Made by a program: the position numbers and the translations under genes
The notes under the pieces: model-generated
Told to the model about the DNA's origin: nothing
Databases searched by the model: none
The model's input: the letters and a program-made list of their open reading frames with translations, nothing else
Shown here: positions 1 to 10,099 of the stretch, one piece after another
Layout: every line of letters begins with the position of its first letter
Position numbering within the stretch: the stretch's first letter is position 1
Assembly (NCBI GenBank): GCA_965153455.1
Contig: OZ234496.1
Location: forward strand, 868,001 to 932,000
DNA: 64,000 nt
Direction: 5' to 3'
From: Sphagnum compactum
Taxonomy: Eukaryota; Bryophyta; Sphagnopsida; Sphagnales

Positions 1-3000
1 GCAGTGCCGATCAGGTCGATGCAGACACCAGGATTGATCCTGAGGCACCAGTACTGGCTCTTAAGGAAAACCCAGGGACTAGACTCAAAGCCAGACTTGT
101 GGATCCCGAGAAAGCAAAGAAGGATTTCGCGGTGGCTGTGGTTTTGGCAATCACGTATGCAACAGCAATCGGCGGCTTGGCCACACTCACAGGCTGTGGT
201 CCCAATCTGGTGCTGCCTGGCATCTACAGCGGTCGCTTTCCTGAAGCTCCCAGAGTGACCTACATGAAGTGGATCATGTTTGCGATGCCTCTTGTGCTTC
301 CTTTCCTTCTCTTCGAGTGGTTCCTTCTTTGCTGGAATTTTTGTCCTCTCTCCTCTGTGCCAATCATTGAGGCCAAATTGAGTCGATCCGTGGTGGAGCA
401 GGAATACCTAGCTTTAGGTACAATCCTCCCCTTCTTCTTCTTCTTCTTCTTCTTCATCATCATCTCTTTGTTTTCCTCAGCAATTCTGAAGTGAGCACTG
501 AAAGAGAATGTGGTTTTTCTCACACAAAAAGCTTTTTGTGTGAGAAAAACCACATTCTCTTGTAGCACAGCACAGATCTCTTATAACTTTGTTTTGCAGC
601 CCAGACAACTTTTTGTTGCAAATTCAAACTATCTGCAGCATCAAGGGCTTGAGTGGTGAAGATGACCAGCTTGATTGACAAAGAAGTTTATATCCATGTG
701 GTAAAATTTCTGCAGGGCCAATGCGCTTTGCAGAGAAGTTCATCGCCAGCGAATTTGCTGTGAGTTCACAACCCACCCAATTAGTTCAACTGCATTTCCT
801 ACTTCTCACTTTGTTGTGCATGCCACCATTTTCCTTCAAGATCAACTGCATATTAGGTAGTCATCTGGCACTAGAACTTCACACTTTGTTCGCACACAGT
901 TCAGCATGCCATTGATCTTGAACATCAAGCAGAGAAGTTGAGAAGATCATTGCCAGTGAGTTTGCTGTGAGTTCATAACCCACCCAAGTTCAACTGCATA
1001 CCCTACTTCTCACTTTATTGTGCATGCCAATTTCCAAGATTAACTGCATAGGTAGTTGTCTCAGGGCACTAGAACATTACACTTTGTTTGCACACAATTC
1101 AGCATGCTCTACTGACATTCATCTTGAACATCAAGATACACTTTGATCTTGTTCTTGATCTTGAATATCAAGATCTTGTTCTTGAACATCATGATCTTGA
1201 TCTTCTTCTTGAACAAACTCCAAGGTCTTGTTCTTGTTCTTGAACACCAAGGTCTTGATCTTGAATGCTAGATCACAAGTAAGCAGATTGCCAAACTTTC
1301 TCTATGTTGGAAATTTGTGATGACTTGAGGAAGCTTCGGCAGACTCAAATGGATTGGTGATGGTGACTATCATTTGTCTTTGGTCTGATGATGGGTGCAG
1401 GCATTAGTGGTATTGTGGTGCACAAAAACACTAGGAAATTATCCAGGATGGGGTGCATTCTTCAATGACCTACCTGGTGAAGGCACAGTCAGTGTAAGCT
1501 CCAATATGCTTTACAAACTGCATCCCTGCTGCAAACTACCAGATCTCCAATCCTACTGTGACTTTGGCTGGCAGCTCATTTTTCTCCAGTCCAAAACATC
1601 AATGTGACTCTGTAGAGTAATTGCATTCAAGATTTGCTTTCCAAGGATTTCTTTGTACATCTTCGATGAAGGAAATGGTTTCATTGTCTCTAGTTCAGAC
1701 ATTGCATAGAGGTTTTACCAAAGTGCGGAGCTGAATTTACTTTGAGGAGTCTCAATGCTCCCACAGATAATAGTTTCAAGAGAATCAGTTGCACTACAGT
1801 TTTGTGAGATGGAAAGCCCGGAGTAAGCACTCCACTGAGAAACTTTGAAAGAACAGTGCCAATTCCCAAACTTTGCAATCAACAAGTTAGTTAATCTTGA
1901 GAGTCCAAGCCAAGTTAATCTTGAGAGTCCAAGCCAAGATGCTGGTAATAAAGTGGGATGGAAAATGAGCAAAATTGAAGATGTGGGAGAGAGAGATTGT
2001 TGTGAAGGAGCTGACAGAGTTTTGCTTCAGAAGTGCAGGTGATGACGGGGATCATACCCTTCCTTGTACCCAGTAAGGAAGCAGAAGGTGAAAAGCTAAT
2101 GGATTGGAATACCTGCAAGAAACTGCCCTGGGACGTCATGCTGCTCCTGGGAGGAGGTGAAAACCTGACACCGATTATCTCAATTAGACATGTGCAGTTT
2201 CTTTGTACTATCACAATATGATGGTGCACCCATGAAACTCTACCCCATCTCTATGTCTGATTCTTTGCTACTTCTTTGCTCTTCAACATCCATTTGAGCT
2301 CATCATCTGTGGTGGATGTTGTTATGAGATGAATCCGCTTTAGACCTTACTCTTTTGTCCCTTATCTATCATCTAATCTCTGAGCTGCAAGAATGAATTG
2401 ATGCAGGTTTTGCACTATCAGCAGGAATCCAAGGTAGTGGATTGGCTACTTCAATCGCAAACAACATGGAAGTGTTGCATGCAGTTCCTTATCTGCTCCT
2501 CACACCAGTTATTGCATTGATTGTGGCCATCACTACTGAGTTTTCATCAAATTCTGCAACTGCTACACTCTTCCTACCTCTGCTTGCAGAAGTGGCTATA
2601 TCAATTGGCTGGCATCCTTTGTTGCTCATGATTCCAGCAACTTTTGCCTGCAGTTTTGCATTTATGCTGCCAATTGCAACTCCTCCAAATGCAATTGCAC
2701 ATTCTACCGGCTATCTCAAATCAGCTGATATGCTCATTCCAGGCTTGATTTTAAAAGCTGCTGGAATAGTTCTACTTACAATACTTACACCTACTCTTGG
2801 TAAGAAATTATTTCCTTTTTTTTTCAGAATACAATTTGCAGGACAACTTTTGTAGATCTATTTGTGCCAAATTTAATGAACTGCTTCTCATGCTGATGCA
2901 TTCACCATTCAGCACAGGTGCTGATGCTGAACAGCCAATTTCTGTAGACCTCATCAGCAGGCCTTGCCTATTCTGTAAGACCTAACTGCTGTTAATGCCA

Positions 3001-3247
3001 GGGACTGGACAGGGTTTGGCTGATTCTGGCTCATAGTTTGCCCATGGCCTCTCCCTGCTGGGCTCTGCCAGAGGCTCACTAGGAGTTGGAATTGGCCAAA
3101 CCCCACCCACTTTTTACTACTCAACATCTGCCACATTCATTAATGCCTTTGAAATGGGTGGTTGTGTGTTTGTCATGTGCAGGTGGACTGGTGTATGACC
3201 TTAATCAACCTGTCAAGGACCTACCTTGGACCAAATTGGGTTTCTAA
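1..3247 (+). CDS. SLC13-family di/tricarboxylate transporter, 3' six exons (5' part outside window)
   Basis: Exons read as 1-417, 716-759, 1401-1493, 2039-2156, 2407-2799 and 3183-3247 (stop TAA 3245-3247). All introns are GT..AG and phases agree, giving about 375 C-terminal residues. Family members are about 500-550 residues, so roughly a third is upstream. SLC13 proteins move dicarboxylates such as malate or citrate across the tonoplast (plants) or plasma membrane (animals). Visible signatures are TYATAIGGLATLTGCGPN in the first exon, EGEKLMDWNTCKKLPW in exon 4, TEFSSNSATATLFLPLL and SFAFMLPIATPPNAI in exon 5, and several hydrophobic membrane spans. The C-terminus GLVYDLNQPVKDLPW resembles the tail of animal NaDC proteins more than that of angiosperm TDT. 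Oddities: the first signature has Cys where most relatives have Thr, intron 1 holds a 60-bp palindrome, and exon 2 is partly duplicated downstream. Family assignment is firm; substrate and membrane are unknown. Confidence 0.85.
502..561. repeat. perfect 60-bp palindrome in intron 1 of the SLC13 gene
   Basis: Bases 502-531 are exactly the reverse complement of 532-561, with no loop. The centre is AAAAAGCTTTTT. The intron transcript could fold into a 30-bp perfect hairpin. It lies between the donor at 418 and the acceptor ending at 715. Confidence 0.95.
731..1135 (+). repeat. 199-bp tandem duplication of the exon 2 end plus intron
   Basis: Unit A (about 731-929) holds the 3' end of exon 2, its GTGAGT donor and intron sequence ending CTTGAACATCAAG. 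Unit B (about 930-1135) repeats this in the same order with roughly 15-20% divergence, including a second EKIIASEFA-like coding end followed by GTGAGT. Unit B has no good pyrimidine-tract acceptor before it, so it is probably a decoy exon copy rather than a used exon. Confidence 0.85.
1128..1275 (+). repeat. degenerate minisatellite built on CTTGATCTTGTT
   Basis: About a dozen imperfect repeats of a 10-16 base motif (CTTGAACATCAAGAT / GATCTTGTTCTTGA) inside intron 2 of the SLC13 gene, directly after the duplicated exon unit. Confidence 0.8.
1891..1938 (+). repeat. 24-bp exact tandem duplication in intron 3
   Basis: Two identical 24-base units (1891-1914 and 1915-1938), beginning TTAATCTTGAGAG, in the intron between exons 3 and 4 of the SLC13 gene. 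Confidence 0.9.
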
Positions 3248-3959
3248 TGCTGATAAGCAGCAGTATATTTTTTAAGGATTCCTAGAAGAGACATATGTGG
3301 CTATTCTGACCTTGAGCTAGTAGCCTAAGTGGCTACAAGCACATCCTTAGCTGTCTTAAAATTGGCTACACAGAGAAAAAAGAAATCAACCATGTAGAAG
3401 GGTTGTGCAAAACATACGAACCACTAGATCTAGATGTTCACAAAGTCTATTCCACAGTCTCATCTTCAGGTGAAGGTCAAAAAAGTTCTCTCATCCTCAA
3501 CAAACCCCATGATTTGGACCATAACTAATTATGCCACCGTCATGAACTCAAAGAGGGGCACCCATAATACCACATTGGAGGTAAGCTTCTTCCACAATCT
3601 AGAGACTAGATTGAGATCCATGGGTTAGTCCATAACCCATTGAGCGTTTGACATCAAGGTGATCTTAAAGAAAGAGGCTTGCAAGTCAAGAATTGCTAGT
3701 ATCCATGACATCTGGGAAGATCTTGATAGTAAATTCTTTTCGAAACATCCACGTGAATGGGGAAGCTAGACTCACATGTGTTTTTGAACCAATACTACAG
3801 ATTAACGACACCTAAAGCATCCATCACATCCTACACAGGAAACCGTTTCTCAAGCTCATCACTGAGTTTTGCTACTACCTAGGAACATTGCATTTCCACA
3901 TTTTTCATGGTATGTTGGGAAAAAATTGAGTCATGGGCACATATAGTGTTGTTTCAGGG
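3248..3959. other. 3' flank of SLC13 gene and intergenic DNA
   Basis: No coding region or repeat recognised. The first few hundred bases probably include the transporter's 3' untranslated region. Confidence 0.6.
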
Positions 3960-5600
3960 CAACGACAATGCATCATGATAGAAATGCCAATAATTCAAAA
4001 ACTAGGATTTTCCAACTTTATATCCAGGTCAAGTGCCTATTCATGCACCACCACATCAAAAGTTTCATTCGACAATTTTTTGTAACCATGGAACACATCA
4101 TTCAAATAGGCGTTTTGGGGGTCATTGTACCAACAGTACAAATCTGCTTGGCATAATTTCACGGCAACAACAAAGTCACATACAAAACACTCTTGAGATT
4201 GGGAGAATTTGATCAATTCATTCAACCTTTCGAGCATGGGCATGATGCAAGAAAGGCCTAGCATTACCTGCAAGTTGCAAAAAAGCTCTAGATTATGGGC
4301 AGCTTGTGTGATAGTGTCGACATCCCGATGCATCTTCAAGACCAAGGCATAGTATTCTGACAAAACCACCTTGGTTGGAAGTAGCATTGAAATCCAGTGC
4401 ATATTGATGAATCTGAAAATTTTTTGCCCCCGCATTTCCATGATGTCAACTAGTTTGATGGATTCTTGAGTCTTTTTTGGACTATGAAAAAGATAAGAGT
4501 ACAAGCTCTACAAAACATCCTCAATTTTTCCCACAATGTCCATCTTAGAAAGTGTTTGCACCACCAAATTTGTGCGATGACACATGCAATGCACACCAAT
4601 CATGAAAGGTGCAATCTAGTCTTTCAATTGGACTATGACACCTATTCTAACACCCTAACAAACACTCACCCCATTAACTTCAAATGTGATCAACTTGGAT
4701 GCAATATTTTCTTGTGTCAAATCACCATATAAAATCATATAAAATCATAGCATTCACCAAAATGTGCTTCAAGTTATTTGAAGTGACCCCATCAACCACT
4801 TGTTGCAACAATAGTAACAAAAGAATTATTTACCAACCTTCAACCACATATGCATGTATGGAAACCCATGATTGTTGGTCACAAGTTGTGACCTCATCAC
4901 AAGAAAAGGAAATGAATTGGGCACTTTGCACCAAATTTTGAATTTTGTTCACAACAACCTCATGCATGTAGGTTATCTCCCAACTAGTGCTACTGGACCA
5001 ATGCATTATGGGATAATTTTTGACGTCAAAGAATTGCAACAACTTACTCATAGTCTCATAATCGGTCATGGGTTTACCTTCAAATAACAAATGAAAATAG
5101 ATAGAAAACTAAATCAACTTCTTTTTCCTCTCACCAACAACAAGCACTAATATGGGAAACTTGACTAGCAATAAAATATTTTCTAACTATTACATACAAC
5201 CATTCATTCTTAGTATGAACTGAATCTTTGTTCATGTAGTACTCATCAACTTTACAAACCCTTCAAATATTAGTTAGAACTTTCCTCCTACCACCATGTT
5301 TCCAAAGACTATCCAATTTAGGGGTTAGTAATTTTTCTTTCCCCTCAATTTTACATAGACTTTCCATCTAACTTGATGCACTTTCCTATCTACATCCACC
5401 ATAGACTCAACCCACGAGAGTTTTGCATTCCAAACAACTTAAAACACCTTATTTCTATCATATTCCTATTTTGTTTTCTTCAATAGAAATCCAAAGATTT
5501 GCCTTAGAAGGAGATTAAGAAGAAGTTGGGACATTGTTTGGGGTTTGGCTACTAGATCCTACAATTGTACCAATATACTCATCTTGCAAAAAAAAATGAC
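3960..5600 (-). pseudogene. decayed hAT-like (DUF4371-type) transposase, copy 1
   Basis: Read on the minus strand, the segments run in N-to-C order. They are 5350-5260 (LDSLWKHGGRRKVL), 5090-4833 (FISFSCDEVTTCDQQSW, followed by HAYVVEGW and a stop), about 4790-4740 (VTSNNLKHILVNAMIL) and 4504-4040 (ending near WYNDPQNAYLNDVF). The SCDEVTT, RWIS-like (here HWISMLLP) and CDFVVAVKLCQADLY blocks are typical of hAT-superfamily transposases annotated as DUF4371 or ZNF862-like. Several stops and frame changes break it, so it cannot encode an active protein. N-terminal zinc-finger and C-terminal dimerisation regions were not found intact. Terminal inverted repeats and the 8-bp target duplication were not located. 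Assignment rests on remembered family motifs. Confidence 0.7.
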
Positions 5601-8143
5601 AAAACTTAAAGTTTTGCGTGAAGGTTATAAAGGTGCCATCCTCTAATGGAAGAAAAGAAAAGATAAAACCCAGAGAGAACACTAAACCCTAACCCCCTCC
5701 CCTCACTCTGAATTTGAACCTTAAACATATGGTTGCTCAAAATTAGAATGAAAATCAAAATCTCAAAAAGGTGGACAAATAGCAGTGCAAGGGCGACACA
5801 CGTAACTACAACAAATTTTAAACCCTAAACCTCACTTGAACATCAAATATCAACAGTGATAGATTATCTTTTAATGATTCTCAACTCTTGAAAGTTCATA
5901 AGAAAATACAAAAGGTCAGGAAATGAAACTTTGGTACTTCATATGATTTGTAGAGGGCCGAGTTTTGCTTTTCATAGTGAATCGAAAGTTGGAACTTGGA
6001 AGTTGAAACCCCGTCCCTTTCGTGATCAACCCTAACATCCATATTCTAGGGCCCAAATCGTGCATCATCACTATTTGAACTTCATGGAGCTCAAGTTTAA
6101 ACAATCCAATCTACACTCCTATGATAACACAAGTACGATTCACAATGCACAAGGTTATTATAGATTTTAAAAGGATTGAAGTACTAAAAATCTAGACTCA
6201 CAACAAAAATGGTAATTCAATGATTAACATCGAGTCATTGGACACAAAAAATCGAATCTTCAACCCTCAACTTGCAAGTTGCAAAGGTTAGAAAATCATA
6301 TTTAGATTTTTGGGTGGGGCATCATCGCATTGAACACAAAGCAATCATTACTCATTGCCAAACAAATTCTGACGTTCATTACAAGTTGTGATTCTCCAAC
6401 TCAACACCTCACCAAAGAACTTTGGCTACTGCCTACTATAACTAGGCGACACTTTTGCAACCGCTCAATTCTTGCTTTGAAGGTAATTTAACTTGATCTT
6501 GTGAAATAGTAAAGGCTAAAATCATGCACATTGAATGAATTTGCTAAATGCAAATTTGGTGAACCTCAAGTTTCAAACCTCTAATTATTGTGTACGCCAA
6601 GCAATAGGCACCCTATCCAAGAATGCAATGGCAATAGCCCATTGTAAAAAGCAAAAAGAGGCAACAATACCCCCATTGTAAGAAATGGGATAAAACAACG
6701 ATACCCTCATGGAAAGAAATAATATAAGCAATTATACCGTGATGGAATGAAGTGGCAAGCAGTGGTCACATGATGAACTAACCTTCTGTGCTATTGTTGG
6801 CAAAAAGCAAAACAACATTGTAATGTGTCAGCAATCAACAATTACAAACATACATATGGTTACGAAACTTGATGCGAGGTTGCCATGTGTGGCAATGGGA
6901 ATTATGGTTTAGAAGAAATATTATGCAAATTATGTGTAGGAACATGTAAGTTTTTGGCAAATCTAGCCAAAAAATGACTCTTTTTTTTAACTTGTAGGTA
7001 GAACCTAACAATTCCATGTTGAAATCTAGCGATATTTCGCCATTAAAAATGTTGATGAACAATGTTGGTAATATTATAGCTTTGCATATGCACTAATATG
7101 TTCTTTGTTTCCTCCAAGAGAAAAATATATAGTCATGGGTGTCTAAGTCCCAAACCAATTTACCCTCTCTATATGTTTCTCTATGTAAGGTTTTTTTTAT
7201 CCTTTTAGATTATATGTTTGCTTGGATAGGGAGAAGCTATAAGGAATGGAAGCTTTATCCTCATAAAATTACTCAACATGGAGAATAAAGTGAAAAGAAT
7301 TGAAACTTACAATCATCATATGAGTGACAAAATTAACACATCAACTTCTCAAGTAATCATGATTTGGTATTGTAATTTAATGATTAATGGCAAGCCACAT
7401 ATACCTCGAGGACCAAAAAATGGCCACACAAAGGATCATATGGGGCAAGAATTGTAATGTTAACATGTTTAATTGATCCCACATTAAAGAAGGTAGAATT
7501 TATTATTGTAACAAACACTTTGCACCTTTAAGTTACTTTTTAACTATTGTGCTTTAGCTACTTCTTGATTACCATAGTATAAAGGTAGCTTCAACACATG
7601 TCTGTCAATTGATTAATTAATTAATTTGGGTAGGAAATAGAATGGCTCCTAAATATTCTCAAAATTTTCTTTAATTTCCTTCATAAATTTTAGTTTCTAA
7701 AAACAAAATTGAAAACTTCAACATAAATTCTAAAAATAACATAATTAGTGTTGAAGTTGTCAAGGTACTACTTTTGGTTTGATCAAAACGTGGTCATGCT
7801 CAAAAAGTGAAAAATAAGGGATAAAAGATGTAAAAGACATCTACTTGCTAAACCAATAAACTGTTACTAACTATAAATCTCAATAGATTTTAAGAAAGTG
7901 TTTTATACCCTATGTTTGGGTAAACATTTTTCTTTGGTACTAATATTTCAGCCAAGACATTAGTTTCAAGATGACCAATAGAAATATATTCTAATGACCG
8001 ATCTACGCTTTTCCACACAACTTTGATCATTTTCACCAATTTTGTTCAACATTTTGTTCAAAAATGCATGTATTAACACATATTTAAGTAAATCCGGACT
8101 TAAAAATTACTTCAAGACTTAATTCAATTTCATGGGTCGGTGC
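5601..8143. other. AT-rich intergenic DNA
   Basis: No intact gene seen. Contains scattered short CCCTAA-like runs (near 5690 and 5822) too short to call telomeric, and many A/T homopolymers. Decayed transposon DNA is possible but not demonstrable here. Confidence 0.5.
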
Positions 8144-8474
8144 AAACCCATTTGGTGGCCACAAAATGGAGTGATTACAACAATTTCAATCATAAATTTG
8201 AATTTTGTTTCATAAATTTTCAATCAGAAGTTGAATTTCAAAGCATATTCAACATAAATGGTGAGCCCAAACCCATCTAATGACCACATTGGAGCCATTG
8301 CAACAATTTCAATCATAAATTATGATTTTGTCTCATAAATTCTCGACCAAAAGTTGAATTCCAATCCATACTCAACACAGTTGATGAACCCAAACCCATC
8401 TAGTGGCCACTAAATTGGAGCCATTGCAACAATTTCAATCATAAATTATAATTTTGTTTCATAAATTTTGTAGA
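8144..8474 (+). repeat. three-unit tandem repeat, period 123-125 bp
   Basis: Units begin at AAACCCA near 8144, 8269 and 8392. Each contains TTGCAACAATTTCAATCATA or a close variant and TTTTGTYTCATAAATT. The third unit stops near 8474. The units differ by point changes and small indels. Confidence 0.85.
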
Positions 8475-10099
8475 AATTTGTAAGTCTTGTTTGATTATGG
8501 TCATGACGTTGCAATTCCTCTATTTTTCTTCTTCTCTTGGCTTTGCTTTCTTAAACTTAGCATTAAGAATTTCAATGTAGCTTTCTTCACTCATGTTTTT
8601 TTCAAAAAATAAAAACATGTATAATTCAACAACGAAACAATAACATTATAAACAAACATCCTTGAAATTTTCGAAAAAAAAAACAATAATGCAATGTAGA
8701 GGTGAAAAACATAACATATTAAATCTTGTTTTCAACTCCTCTCTCATAATTATTTATATAAAAGGTAATAATTTATTGAAACTAATGACAACAATTAATA
8801 ATAAGCAATTAAGTCAATATTGTTGATTAGCCACATTTACAAACCCTAACTTATTAATAACAATAAAATACTAGCACATATAATATTGAGTGTTAATGGT
8901 GAAAGTGGTATGTAAGTTTTAGGGTATGATTGAATTTGTCAACTACAACAATTTTCTTTAAAAAAATTGGTAAAAAATACTAAATTTTGCAAAGTTCAAA
9001 CCATTGGCATACAAATTTTCTTAGGTAAACATCCATAGATCTAAGGGACCATAAAAGGAAATCCCCAAATTGAATTTTTTTAAAGATGTTTAGTTATGAG
9101 ACCATCATGTTCAATTCCATCAATTTGATGTTACTATGCCTATGTCTTCAATTTAAACTCTTCTAACTTTTCCAAATCTATCAATCTACTAGTCAAAACC
9201 ATATTCAGTGTTATCTAGATTAGTTCGTATATCATGGTATGTGGGCAACAAATATTCAGGGGTGAAAGCACACCAAGGTGTTACACTTTGGATGTCCAAG
9301 AGTTCATTTTTCACATTTTAAAAATTTTCAATAGTAGTTTATTCCAATTGATATGTGCAAATGATGAAATGGGATTCATGTCAAGAATGAACCCATACAT
9401 CAAAACACTATGTTAAAATTTCATGGTCAAATCTTTGATATTCAATTTGTTATGGAATTTTAAAATTGTACAAAAACACATGTCCGGTCAAGGATAAATT
9501 AAATGGACTCAATACACCTTGATATAATGTCCTTTATGAATAAATGACTCAATGGTAATATAGTATTGTGGAAAATTAATATTAAATAAGAAAATTTGAA
9601 AAGATTTTATGATTAAATTTTGAGATGTATATCAAATATGGAGCTTCTTAAGGAAGTCCTTCATTTGTTGAAAATAATGATTTAGATGCTCATATTTTAA
9701 ATATAAAATTATTATATAATAAGCTAAAGATGCTTAAATCCTTATGGAAACATCTTTTATAACACCTTGCCACATAACCCATTTGATTCAAAGTATTTTG
9801 TTTTTGTTATACTTTCCTAGTGTATTTTATTTCATAATGGATTAAAAATGGACTATCATGATGTGCCATTTTTGTTCCACCCTAGTGTGTTTTCACCTTC
9901 AGTAAGTAATGATAGATACAAGTCATATACTAACTGAAAAGGGGTACAACCTACAACTTTTTTATAAACAATTTAGTGAGGAAAAAATATTATGGGTAAA
10001 AATTCATCCAATCAATGTGTTTATCATTAATAAGTTTGGTCAATATTGTACCAATAACTTTGTTAATATTTTTAGCCTATCCATTATCTTACAGATAAT
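8475..10099. other. AT-rich intergenic DNA
   Basis: No gene recognised. If the neighbouring Ty3/gypsy relic has a 3' LTR it would fall here, since the relic reads right to left, but I could not identify one. Confidence 0.45.

Noticed and set aside
99-494. 131-codon plus-strand frame read straight through
   Set aside because: Only the part to 417 is exon. The rest is intron after a GT donor, shown by phase and family alignment.
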